Positions 8,788 to 16,808 are shown, counted from the stretch's first letter. The stretch: 64,000 bases of DNA from CAZSNT01 sp964607765 (GCA_964607765.1 CAZSNT010000004.1:73023-137022), one strand, 5' to 3'. The notes: generated by a model not told the origin, from the sequence alone. Translations and numbers: made by a program.

Positions 8788-9015
8788 ATGACGGAGAATC
8801 TGGCCAATCAGGCTCCGCTGCTGCCTGAGGGCTTCAGCGGCACGGACCGGCTGCCCGCGGGTACGTTCTGCGGGGGCGACGAAATCCCCCCCGGAACATT
8901 CCATGGAGGCGACGAGATTCCTCCCGGGACGTTCCATGGTGGTGATGAGATCCCGCCCGGGACCTTCCACGGCGGGGACGAAATCCCGCCGGGGACGTTC
9001 CACTCGCAGGCGTAG
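8788..9015 (+). CDS. Repetitive peptide with perfect 11-residue units (GTFHGGDEIPP)
   Basis: This 75-residue protein consists of an 18-residue leader-like N-terminus, one degenerate unit (GFSGTDRLPA), then GTFCGGDEIPP, three identical GTFHGGDEIPP units and a final truncated unit GTFHSQA. At the DNA level the identical units differ at many third codon positions with no amino acid change, so the peptide sequence is under selection and not simply recently amplified. A leader plus repeated cores next to an E1-like adenylating enzyme and a JAMM peptidase resembles a multi-core modified peptide precursor; each unit also holds a Gly-Gly. An alternative is a short repetitive structural or scaffold protein. 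The start has GGAG 9 bases upstream. Confidence 0.75.
   Translation: MTENLANQAPLLPEGFSGTDRLPAGTFCGGDEIPPGTFHGGDEIPPGTFHGGDEIPPGTFHGGDEIPPGTFHSQA
8860..9012 (+). repeat. 33-bp coding tandem repeat, four full units and a partial fifth
   Basis: Units run 8860-8892, 8893-8925, 8926-8958, 8959-8991 and 8992-9012. Units 2, 3 and 4 encode the same 11 residues while differing from their neighbour at seven synonymous positions each. Unit 1 differs by Cys in place of His. Confidence 0.9.
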
Positions 9016-9105
9016 CCTCACGCGTTCTGACACTCACCTGGTGCCGGGTGGCGGGAGTCTCTCCCGCTGCCCGGCTCTCACTCACTCCATCGAGAGGGCA
9101 CAGAA

Positions 9106-9357
9106 ATGGACCCAATCACCCTCGGGATGATCGGCCTGGGCGCGTACCTGCTGTTCCGGCCGAAGCCCAGTCAGACTGGGTTTACGTACAAGAGGAAGAA
9201 CGGCTCGTGGCGGGCCTATTTCGACGGCAAGCCGCCTTCGGGAAGCCATGTCCTGCGCGATAGCGACGGCACCTATGTGTGCTGGGACACGCCCCTTGAG
9301 ACCGAGTCCGACGCACGCAGCGTCGCAGAGCACTGGGTGGATCGCTATGGCTCCTGA
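9106..9357 (+). CDS. Small membrane-anchored protein, paralogue of the next gene
   Basis: This 83-residue protein has a short N-terminal hydrophobic segment (ITLGMIGLGAYLLF) and a soluble domain with NGSWRAYFDGKPP, a Gly/Ser-rich turn, GTYVCWDTPLET and a C-terminal helix DARSVAEHWVDRY. The soluble part aligns with the protein encoded at 9420-9701 (WRAY...VCW.T.L....A...A..W.D). The two form a tandem duplication with diverged N-termini. The family is not recognised. Its placement just before the JAMM-E1 gene suggests a substrate, modifier or adaptor of that enzyme, but this rests on context only. Confidence 0.7.
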   Translation: MDPITLGMIGLGAYLLFRPKPSQTGFTYKRKNGSWRAYFDGKPPSGSHVLRDSDGTYVCWDTPLETESDARSVAEHWVDRYGS

Positions 9358-9419
9358 AAGGCGTCCAGCGTCCCCCCCGCACCAAACCGCAACTTCGCCG
9401 AACCGAACGGAGGAAGGAC

Positions 9420-9701
9420 ATGCCAAACCACCGATGCTTCTACCGCACCAGTGATGGTGCCGCTGATTTCGGGTTCAGCTTCGAGCAGAGATCCGATGGG
9501 ACGTGGCGGGCCTACATCACCGGCCAGCCTTCGTACCAGGGCCGCGCAACGGATGCGCACTCCACGCATCGCCTTCCCGACGGGGGCCGCAAGCACGTCT
9601 GCTGGACCACGGAACTGCAGTCCCTCGATGAGGCCAAACGCGTTGCGGCGCTCTGGGCCGACAAGACACAGGAGTACATCAAAACCGGCCGGGGGTTCTG
9701 A
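9420..9701 (+). CDS. Small WRAY/VCW-domain protein, paralogue of the preceding gene
   Basis: This 93-residue protein aligns over most of its length with the preceding gene product (DGTWRAYITGQPS, KHVCWTTELQS, EAKRVAALWADKT) but lacks its membrane segment. The C-terminus ends in TGRGF. If the JAMM peptidase next door trimmed the final residue or two, the tail would not become a Gly-Gly, so a classical ubiquitin-like fate is doubtful. The start has GGAGG 6 bases upstream. The stop is 55 bases before the JAMM-E1 start, and the two are presumably co-transcribed. Confidence 0.75.
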   Translation: MPNHRCFYRTSDGAADFGFSFEQRSDGTWRAYITGQPSYQGRATDAHSTHRLPDGGRKHVCWTTELQSLDEAKRVAALWADKTQEYIKTGRGF

Positions 9702-9756
9702 GCGCGCCGCAACCACAACCACAATAGACGCAGATCACCCAGGAGGCATAGACCCA

Positions 9757-11517
9757 ATGACGACGACAGAAGCGACACGGCCAGAGACGCAACACGCTCC
9801 CGAAAACCCGGAGCCCCCCGTTCTTGTGATCGGCTCGCGTATCCTGGCGGAGATCCACGCCAGTATCGGGCAACTGCGGGCGGAGAGCGGCGGGGCGCTG
9901 GGCGGAAACGGCAACCCGAACCGGGCTGACGTCTTCCACTTCGATGAAAGCAGTCGGAACTCGTCGGTGACCTACTCACCGGACTACCAACTCCTGAACC
10001 GGCTGTTCAAAGAGCAGTGGAACCCGCGCGAGACCCGGTTGCGCGGATTTGTCCACAGTCATCCGGGGCCCATGAACCGGCCGTCCTACGGAGACGAGGT
10101 CTATGCCGAACGCATCCTCGCGGCAATCGACGATCTTCCGGTCCTGTGGCTGCCGATCGTCAACACGCTTCCCGACACCGGTCAGTTCACGCTGACACCC
10201 TGGGCAGTCTACCGGGCTGACCGCGGCGTGTCTGTGGTGAAGGGGCGTGTGCGCGTCGCGCGAGAGGCAATTGCACAACCCCAGTCGGACGGAGAGGTGC
10301 CCGAGATCGAGGCGCTGCTGGGTCGCGAACTTGACGCCATCGTCTTGCCGGGACGCAGGGAGGCAGGGCAAACCGTCGGGACCGTGGTTCAGGGCGCCGG
10401 CGCAGAGCGCAGAGATGCCAAGACGAAAGACACTTCCCGCTCGGCAGTAGCGGAGCCCGATCCGTCGCCCCGCACGGAACGGCCAAGTGAACAGGCGAGC
10501 ACGGAAGCAGAGGCTGCGTCCGGGCACACGCGACGCATCGGACAGACGTTCGTCCGCGTGCGGGGAGCCTACGACCTGGAGGTCATGTTCCGTTCGCGAG
10601 TCATCGCTGTTGGTGCTGGCGGCGCGGCCGATTTCCTCGAGACACTGGCTCGGGCCGGGCTCGGCCAGTTCGTCCTGATTGACCCGGACATCGTGTCCGA
10701 AACCAACCTTGCGACGCAGCAGACCTACCGGCGCGACATCGGCAGACCGAAAGTGGACTGCGTCGCTGAGCGTATTCGCGACATCAATCCCGACTCGATC
10801 GCGATCGCCTTGAACAAGTCACTGGATGACCTGGATGACGTGGCGCTCAAGGAGTTGGCTGTCGGCCCGATCAACGGCCGTACGCCCGACCGCACCGTGA
10901 TCTGCGGTCTGACCGACAGCTTCGAGGCCCAGGCACGGGTCAACAGACTCGCGCTCCATCTCGGACTCCCGAGCCTGTGCGCTCAGGTGTACCGCGAAGG
11001 GCGTGGCGCCGAGATCACGTTCACGTACCCCGGAGTCACGCCGGCATGCCACCGCTGCATCCTCAGCTCGCGCTACCGGTACTACCTGGAGCAGGGGCTG
11101 GCCAATGACGTTACGTCGGACGGGACCCCGATCTTCGCCACGACGCGACTCAACGCTATCAAAGGCTTCGTGATGCTCGCGCTCCTGCATCACGGGAACG
11201 ACCACCCGCGCTGGGGGTCGTTGCTCACGCGCATCGGTAAACGGAACCTCATTCAGCTCCGCATGGACCCGGACTTCACGGAAACCATGGGGATGACCGT
11301 GTTTGACCGCGTGTTCGGAGGCGGCGACCAGAGCCGCATTCTCTTCGATGAAGTGGTCTGGCTGCCCCAGGATCAGGAATGTCCCGAGGCTGGCTACGCC
11401 TACCACTGCCCCGATTGTGGAGGCACGGGCGACTTGAGGAACACGATTGGTTCCTGCGGGGACACGCGTGTCATTCCTCGGGTCGGCCAGGCCGTGTCTC
11501 CGGCTGTGGCAAACTGA
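9757..11517 (+). CDS. JAMM/MPN metallopeptidase fused to an E1-like (ThiF-type) adenylating enzyme
   Basis: This 586-residue protein starts at the ATG behind AGGAGG. Residues 22-150 are a JAB1/MPN domain with a complete JAMM site: Glu43 in AESGGALGG, then His100, His102, Ser110 and Asp113 in VHSHPGPMNRPSYGD. A Pro/Ser/Glu-rich linker (170-260) precedes an E1/ThiF domain. That domain has a nucleotide-binding GAGGAA (286-291), DPDIVSETNL (309-318) and DIGRPK (327-332), plus two CxxC pairs (431/434 and 551/554) that could bind zinc. By family knowledge the E1 half would adenylate the C-terminus of a small protein or peptide, and the JAMM half would process or remove it. No separate E2-like gene is recognisable. 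Candidate substrates are the four small proteins immediately upstream. Confidence 0.92.
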   Translation: MTTTEATRPETQHAPENPEPPVLVIGSRILAEIHASIGQLRAESGGALGGNGNPNRADVFHFDESSRNSSVTYSPDYQLLNRLFKEQWNPRETRLRGFVHSHPGPMNRPSYGDEVYAERILAAIDDLPVLWLPIVNTLPDTGQFTLTPWAVYRADRGVSVVKGRVRVAREAIAQPQSDGEVPEIEALLGRELDAIVLPGRREAGQTVGTVVQGAGAERRDAKTKDTSRSAVAEPDPSPRTERPSEQASTEAEAASGHTRRIGQTFVRVRGAYDLEVMFRSRVIAVGAGGAADFLETLARAGLGQFVLIDPDIVSETNLATQQTYRRDIGRPKVDCVAERIRDINPDSIAIALNKSLDDLDDVALKELAVGPINGRTPDRTVICGLTDSFEAQARVNRLALHLGLPSLCAQVYREGRGAEITFTYPGVTPACHRCILSSRYRYYLEQGLANDVTSDGTPIFATTRLNAIKGFVMLALLHHGNDHPRWGSLLTRIGKRNLIQLRMDPDFTETMGMTVFDRVFGGGDQSRILFDEVVWLPQDQECPEAGYAYHCPDCGGTGDLRNTIGSCGDTRVIPRVGQAVSPAVAN

Positions 11518-11604
11518 CACGGAACCGACCGAAGCAGGCAAGCAGCGGGTGGATGCCCGATGCAGCCATGGACGAAGCACTGAGAAACTCGAAGGAAAGC
11601 AATC

Positions 11605-12189
11605 ATGAGACAGTTCATATCCGGCACAGACGCAGCGTTCGACGAACTGGCCGACCGTGCTCGGCGTGCGTGCATCTGCTTCGATGCGCAGGAGATGCCG
11701 GCAGGCACGCAGCCGTCCAAAGCAAGAGTGGGCTTCGAGGTAGACCCCCGGTCCGGGGGGGCCACGCTGCTTGTCCAGCGGGGCCTGGCCTACAGCGGGA
11801 GCAATGAACAGGTGGGAGATTGGCTGCGCTCAGGGAGAAAGGACTTCGACGCATTCACGCTTCTTCAGGCGTGGATACGGACCGAGTTGGCCGCCTGCTA
11901 CGAAACGGGGCGGCCGAAAGACGAGCTCGTACATGAGCCCGTGCCTCACACGCAACCGACGCGCAGCGACGAACCGGATGCCGCCCGGCCTGTCGACAAC
12001 GCCGAAGGCGAGTTGTTGACAGACCTCTCACGCATCGTTCGCAGCCAGGCCGGCGCGCTGCGCGACCTGGCACGTTCGCTGGGCGAGTCCGTGCGGTCTA
12101 CCCGTAGCTCAAACCGACTCGGGAGGCCAAGACAGGGGTTCACAGGACGTCCGAGTCGAGGACTTCGGCGGGCGATGAGGACGAGATAG
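11605..12189 (+). CDS. Unrecognised 194-residue protein with basic C-terminus
   Basis: I do not recognise this protein. Residues 1-110 look folded (CICFDAQEMPAG, VGFEVDPRSGGATLLV, DWLRSGRKDFDAFTLLQAW). Residues 115-140 are rich in Pro, Asp and Glu, a helix follows (LLTDLSRIVRSQAGALRDLA), and the last 40 residues are very basic (Arg-rich). The basic tail could bind nucleic acid or an acidic partner. AAGGAA lies about 8 bases upstream of the ATG. It sits between the JAMM-E1 gene and two membrane-protein genes in the rightward operon. Confidence 0.65.
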   Translation: MRQFISGTDAAFDELADRARRACICFDAQEMPAGTQPSKARVGFEVDPRSGGATLLVQRGLAYSGSNEQVGDWLRSGRKDFDAFTLLQAWIRTELAACYETGRPKDELVHEPVPHTQPTRSDEPDAARPVDNAEGELLTDLSRIVRSQAGALRDLARSLGESVRSTRSSNRLGRPRQGFTGRPSRGLRRAMRTR

Positions 12190-12225
12190 CGCTTACTTCG
12201 TTCCGAGCCAAACAAGGAGATCACC

Positions 12226-12606
12226 ATGCGCACAATTCGAGCATTCATCCGGAGCTTCCTCTGGGTCGAGCTCGCCGCAATGGGTGGGCTCCTGCTCGGT
12301 GGAATCGTGCTGACGATCGCTGAGCGTGGGTCTCACTACCGTGAGTCGTTCTTCACGTACAGGATCTATCACCTGGACTCGCTGCCGGCATGGTTCGCCT
12401 TTGGTTTGGCGTTGATGGCCGTCAACGGCTTCTGGATGTTCAGACTCAGCGATATCAGAGGCGTCTTTTACACCCCCTCCCGGTCCGGGTGGGGCGAATG
12501 GGGAGCCTCTGTGCCGGTGCCACCGTTACGGTTGTTCGCGATCAACTTCATCGCGATTCCGGCCGCGCTTGTGCTGTTCATACTGATCAGAGCCCAAGGG
12601 TGGTAG
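12226..12606 (+). CDS. Small integral membrane protein with three predicted helices
   Basis: The 126-residue protein has hydrophobic segments at about residues 14-36 (LAAMGGLLLGGIVLTI), 58-78 (WFAFGLALMAVNGFWMF) and 103-122 (FAINFIAIPAALVLFILI). The connecting loop (GVFYTPSRSGWGEWGASVP) is Gly/Trp-rich. No family is recognised. AAGGAG lies 6 bases before the ATG. It could anchor or sense for the operon. Downstream, GGCGCC occurs twice 7 bases apart (12618-12636) and could form a small hairpin without a T tract. Confidence 0.7.
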   Translation: MRTIRAFIRSFLWVELAAMGGLLLGGIVLTIAERGSHYRESFFTYRIYHLDSLPAWFAFGLALMAVNGFWMFRLSDIRGVFYTPSRSGWGEWGASVPVPPLRLFAINFIAIPAALVLFILIRAQGW

Positions 12607-12734
12607 GGCGAGGCCGTGGCGCCACTGTCAGGCGCCCTGCGCCGCCGTCGGCCCACGCCTGCCGAAGACCCTAACGACACGGGGCAGGGCACGCTCGAGA
12701 GGCAGTACGATGCTGGAAAGGAGGGTAGACGACG

Positions 12735-12881
12735 ATGGCAGCTCTTCTGCTGTTTGTGGCGCTGGCCGTTCTGTTCATGTGCGCAGCCATGAAGCTCGCC
12801 CAGCTTGCGATGAAGATCGGCTTTGCCGTGCTCATGGCCGTTGCCGTGCTGTTTGGGCTGCTGCTTCTCTCGCTTCTGTGA
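12735..12881 (+). CDS. 48-residue hydrophobic miniprotein
   Basis: This short frame is preceded by AAAGGAGG, 10 bases before the ATG. It encodes two hydrophobic helices (ALLLFVALAVLFMCAAM and KIGFAVLMAVAVLFGLLLLSLL) separated by a short segment with two lysines. The strong ribosome binding site and clean hairpin-of-helices design support a real small membrane protein. It could be a subunit partner of the preceding membrane protein or a small toxin-like peptide; the sequence does not decide between these. Confidence 0.6.
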   Translation: MAALLLFVALAVLFMCAAMKLAQLAMKIGFAVLMAVAVLFGLLLLSLL

Positions 12882-13056
12882 GGGGCAGTCCCAGCAGTTG
12901 CTTTCGGACACCGTCTCTCGCGCCGCCATGCTGTGCTCTGCGTCCGGGATCGCACTTCTGAGGTCCGACCGGAGCGCCCCGTCCCCAACTGGCGGGCACT
13001 CACACCCGCTCTCTCTCCCGCATTCATCCCCCTCTCAGTCGCGAAGGAGGTAGGCC

Positions 13057-13626
13057 ATGGACGTTCAGCGCCTGCAGTGCCTGTGTCGCCGGTGCGGCTT
13101 CAGCGACGTCGCTGCGCTGCATGACCGCCTCCATCAGATCGCGACTCAGGTCGTCAAATGCAACAGCCTACGGTGGCTCTATTGCGAGCGGGATCTGACG
13201 CAGGACATCTGGCTGAAGCTGCTTCAGGACAACCAGCGGTTGCTCGCCCTTGTGGCAGAGACCAGGAACCCGGACGCCTACCTCAGACGCATGATGGCCA
13301 ACCGGCTGCACGATGTTGCCCGTTGTCTGTCGCGCGTCAAGCAGATGACCGAGGAATTGAGCGCCGTCAACCATGCGGGGATCACTACTTCGTGGAGCCG
13401 ACGTCACAACAGCGCCAGCCCCATGTTGTCTGCCGTCAGGGCGCACGTCGCCGAGGAGTGCGACGCCCTGGATCGGGCTGTCTTCCGCTCGCTGGTCGTT
13501 CAGGGACAGACAGCTGTTCAACTGGCTGCGGAAGTCGGTGTGGAGGAGAATGCGCTGTACGTGCGCAAGCACCGTCTCCTGAAGCGACTCAGGCTGGTCG
13601 CCTCGAAGGCTCGCAACGAGCAGTAA
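13057..13626 (+). CDS. ECF-like RNA polymerase sigma factor
   Basis: The 189-residue protein has the two-domain plan of a group 4 (ECF) sigma factor. A region 2-like segment (about residues 46-95: RDLTQDIWLKLLQ...NPDAYLRRMMANRLHDVAR) corresponds to the core-binding and -10-recognition helices. A region 4-like helix-turn-helix (about 140-183: LDRAVFRSLVVQGQTAVQLA, then GVEENALYVRKHRLLKRLR) would contact the -35. An N-terminal extension holds CLCRRC, a possible metal site. The start is very well marked (GGAGG 7 bases upstream). Lying in the operon divergent to a private RNA polymerase, it is the natural specificity factor for that enzyme, although binding to the housekeeping core is equally possible from sequence. 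Confidence 0.8.
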   Translation: MDVQRLQCLCRRCGFSDVAALHDRLHQIATQVVKCNSLRWLYCERDLTQDIWLKLLQDNQRLLALVAETRNPDAYLRRMMANRLHDVARCLSRVKQMTEELSAVNHAGITTSWSRRHNSASPMLSAVRAHVAEECDALDRAVFRSLVVQGQTAVQLAAEVGVEENALYVRKHRLLKRLRLVASKARNEQ

Positions 13627-13778
13627 GTCCGGCTGAACACCGGCCCTGACCGATCGACGCCGCGGGGACACTTGGGTGGCGTTGTCAATTCCCGTGTCCT
13701 CCCTCTCCGCCGCCTTTGTAAGATCCGGGGAACTGCCGCGTCTGTTCTTCTGACGCGTACCAAGAGGATTGAGAAACG

Positions 13779-15947
13779 ATGCCGGCTCGCACAGCAGACG
13801 AACCAGTAGCAGCGAAGGACAGCTACAAGGGCAGTATGTCTTCCTTGCCGGGCCCCGTCTGGAACGTGGTGAAGCGTCGCGTCCCTACGCTCGCTCGTGA
13901 GTTCCTGGGGTCGGCAGAGCCGCTGTCGTCGCTTGAGGCGGCAATCACCTTCATGTCGGTCTACCCGGTGCTGCTCGAGTCGGCGGGAATGGTACCGCCC
14001 AAACCGTCGCACGAGTTCGTGGCTCGTTCCCGAGCCGTGCACCAGAACGCTGAGAGCCGAGTGCTCGCCGACTGGTTCCGTGGCAGATTCCTCGCGCGTT
14101 CAGGCACGCTCCTGGCTGAGAAGCTCGGGTCGCTCAAAGCACGCCGGCTTACCGACCAGCATATCGCGGACGTCTTCCTCTACTGCGCGATGACTCCCTA
14201 TGGTTGCCGGGCGCAAGGCCAGCATTGTGAGACGCCCACGAACGCCAGTACGGCAAAGGACACGGGGGATGCCGAACAGGACGACCGCGGAGCCCCTGAC
14301 TGGCTCCATGCTGATGTGATGCGGCTCGCCTGTGACTGGCGGTTCTGTGCCTCCCAGGCCTGTCTCGTCCTCAAGCACTTGATACCGGAGCAGCTTGAGT
14401 TGGTGCTGGATGTACTCGACCGAACGATGGCGTTTTCGCCGGGGTCACGTGCTTGCCGCGCACTCCTCCGTGTTAGTCCCGAGCTTCTGCGGAAATGGCT
14501 CGGAACGGCACGTCAACAGTTCCGCCGATGCAGGTGGTTCATCGGCGAGGACGATGCCGGGCACGCCGTTGAAACCGCCCCGCATATCGCGGACGTCCGC
14601 AGGCTGACGATCTACGACCGAATCCACCGGATCGCTGAGGGCCTGGACCTATGCTTCATTGTGAAAAGCCGCCCCATGTGGTACCGCGTGGACGTGGCCA
14701 ATGGCAGAATCCTCCGGCTCGGCGAGACAACAGCAGAGACGGATCGGTATCACCTGGCACTGAAGAGAGTTGGGAATGCATGCACTCGCTTGCACCGGGG
14801 TGGCCACGAAATCCTGTTGGCTTTCGTCAAGAACGCATGCGTCACGGGTGCCGACTCACCGGATGCCGCAAACCGGCGGAACTACCGGGGCTTCCTCCTG
14901 GAACTCCTGGACGGCCACTCCGAGTTGCTGCTGGCGAAGTGCGCGCCCGGGGCACTGCGCCTTGCGCGGTCAATGACGCGACGGAACGCGATTGCCTGGG
15001 AGATCTACCGCCTCATCCAGCAGCATGGCCTGTCGAGCGACGAAGTGTCTCGGATCCAGTCTTTTGCCAGGGATTTCCCGTCTCTTTTCCGAATCATCCC
15101 GAGAGGCTTCCTCTGGAACGTGGTCGCCCCCGGCACATCGCTCCGCCAAGTCATCCCCTATTGGTCGAAGGCGTTCCAGCAAGCGGCCCGGGAACCTGCC
15201 CGAAACTACGAGGAAGCACGCGACCACATGATGCGTGCCACGCTTCTGAGCATGGGGGCGCGGCCCGAATGGATCGAGGGCCATGCCGTGGTGCCGTACC
15301 TGCGCGAGTGGCGGTTCTTCCTTCCCTTTGTCAGACAGCATCGGTACCGAGAGGCGTTCTTCCTGTTCGTGTGCCGGACGCTTGCCCGGAAGCGTCGGCC
15401 GGTCGAGGAATTCTGTCCCCTGTTCCGTTACGTTCGGGCGACCGGACACCTGTGCAACCGGTACACCACGTTCCGCAGTCTCAAGCGTCGGAGCGATGCA
15501 TGGCTACGCAGCGAAGCTCAGCGACGTGCGGTCGAAGCGATCGGGGACAACAGGCCCTTTCCTGAACCGTGGTTTGGGCAGGCGTGGGTCGAGGAGAGCC
15601 ATCGGATGGTCTACCTTATGGATCCGGAAGCTCTCTGGTACCACAGCCGGGACCAGATGAATTGCTCGTTCTCGTACGGATCTGACATCCGTTTCGGCGC
15701 AGTCCAGCTCTACCGCCTCGAGGACTGCAGCGGACAGGGACTCGCGACGGTTGAGGTGGTTGACGATGGGGAGGGCAACCTCGTCCTCGGCGAGAAGCTT
15801 GGGCCAGCAAACACCCCCCTCCCGGCACGTGAAAAGCGCGCAATCCAGAGGTGGTTTGCTCACACCGGCGCGGCCGGCCGACGCGAAGGCGGGGCTACGG
15901 ACTGTTTCGTCCAACACGAGAGGCTAGCGTGCCTGATGGAGAGTTGA
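13779..15947 (+). CDS. PcfJ-like large protein
   Basis: In this 722-residue protein the N-terminal 500 residues are helical and unrecognised. The C-terminal 120 residues resemble the PcfJ-like domain: LMDPEALWYHSRDQMNCSFS, a short strand, FGAVQLYRLED and GLATVEVVDDGEGNLVLGE. PcfJ-type proteins typically have an L..EG..MHHCV..Y core followed by strands. Here the usual His-Cys is replaced by Asn-Cys (MNCSFSY). Such domains occur on conjugative plasmids and in accessory islands and their biochemistry is unknown. The 3' end is 3 bases from the metallophosphoesterase start, so the two are co-translated. A direct tie to the polymerase is inferred from operon position only. Confidence 0.7.
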   Translation: MPARTADEPVAAKDSYKGSMSSLPGPVWNVVKRRVPTLAREFLGSAEPLSSLEAAITFMSVYPVLLESAGMVPPKPSHEFVARSRAVHQNAESRVLADWFRGRFLARSGTLLAEKLGSLKARRLTDQHIADVFLYCAMTPYGCRAQGQHCETPTNASTAKDTGDAEQDDRGAPDWLHADVMRLACDWRFCASQACLVLKHLIPEQLELVLDVLDRTMAFSPGSRACRALLRVSPELLRKWLGTARQQFRRCRWFIGEDDAGHAVETAPHIADVRRLTIYDRIHRIAEGLDLCFIVKSRPMWYRVDVANGRILRLGETTAETDRYHLALKRVGNACTRLHRGGHEILLAFVKNACVTGADSPDAANRRNYRGFLLELLDGHSELLLAKCAPGALRLARSMTRRNAIAWEIYRLIQQHGLSSDEVSRIQSFARDFPSLFRIIPRGFLWNVVAPGTSLRQVIPYWSKAFQQAAREPARNYEEARDHMMRATLLSMGARPEWIEGHAVVPYLREWRFFLPFVRQHRYREAFFLFVCRTLARKRRPVEEFCPLFRYVRATGHLCNRYTTFRSLKRRSDAWLRSEAQRRAVEAIGDNRPFPEPWFGQAWVEESHRMVYLMDPEALWYHSRDQMNCSFSYGSDIRFGAVQLYRLEDCSGQGLATVEVVDDGEGNLVLGEKLGPANTPLPAREKRAIQRWFAHTGAAGRREGGATDCFVQHERLACLMES

Positions 15948-15950
15948 GCG

Positions 15951-16808
15951 ATGTTCAGATTCCTGTACGTAACAGACCTGCACGGATGGCAGGAAGGCTA
16001 CGAGGCACTGCTTCGGTTTGCCATTCGGGAAGGTGTGTCCACGATCGTCAACGGCGGAGACATGCTGCCAAAGGGCAGTGGCATCCTGAAGGAGCAGAAG
16101 CGTTTCATCCGGTCGTATCTGCGCGACTTCCTTGAACGGTGTGAGGACGCCGGCATCGCTTACTGCGCCATGTTCGGGAACGACGATCTGGCCAACCGAC
16201 TGCCTTACTGGCGCGAAGTCTTGTCGGCGCATCCCAACGTGCTCGACCTGACCGACGGATGGCATGAGCTGCCTGATGGTTACCAGATCCGGGGCGTCAA
16301 CTACGTCCCAGACGCTCCCTTTGGTCTGAAGGACTGGTTCGTGCGGGACTCGCCCGGCTGGCGACGGCCGCTACAGAACTGTCGCCCAATCGTCAGCGGA
16401 CCTGCCGGCTTCGAGGAGATCGAGAACGTGGATGGGTTCTTCGCCGGCCGTCCGACGCTGGCCGGCATCCTGGAGGACGCGGGGGCCGGGGTCACGGACA
16501 TGACCAAGGCGGTCGCTGTCATCCATGCTCCCCCGGCTCGGGCCGGCCTGGGCGTGCTCGGCGGCATTCTGCGCGGGAAGGACGTCGGTTCTGAAGCCGT
16601 CCGTGCCTGGATCGAGAAGCACCAGCCACTACTCACGCTCCATGGGCACATCCACGAATCGCCCGATGTCTCAGGCGTCCACGCCGCACGCATCGGTCGA
16701 ACGGTCTGTCACCAACCCGGCCAGAAAGCCCAACTGGCACTGACAGTCTCGGTAGTCGTGATAGACGGGGATGAGGCGGAGATCGAACGGCGATTCCTGC
16801 AGGTATGA
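15951..16808 (+). CDS. Calcineurin-like metallophosphoesterase
   Basis: This 285-residue protein has the metallophosphoesterase motif series: Asp9 and His11 in YVTDLHG, Asp37 in VNGGDMLP, GNDD in place of the usual GNH(E/D) near residue 80, VIHAPP near 190, and LHGHIHE near 225. Loss of the GNH histidine, a common catalytic residue, might lower activity or change substrate class (phosphomonoester, cyclic nucleotide or nucleic acid). It ends the rightward operon; the next gene is convergent. Position suggests removal of a phosphate or nucleotide generated by the system, but this is a guess. Confidence 0.85.
   Translation: MFRFLYVTDLHGWQEGYEALLRFAIREGVSTIVNGGDMLPKGSGILKEQKRFIRSYLRDFLERCEDAGIAYCAMFGNDDLANRLPYWREVLSAHPNVLDLTDGWHELPDGYQIRGVNYVPDAPFGLKDWFVRDSPGWRRPLQNCRPIVSGPAGFEEIENVDGFFAGRPTLAGILEDAGAGVTDMTKAVAVIHAPPARAGLGVLGGILRGKDVGSEAVRAWIEKHQPLLTLHGHIHESPDVSGVHAARIGRTVCHQPGQKAQLALTVSVVVIDGDEAEIERRFLQV

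Noticed and set aside
8860..9012. 33-bp repeat read as a CRISPR array
   Set aside because: The repeats are contiguous without spacers, stay in one reading frame and encode a conserved peptide.
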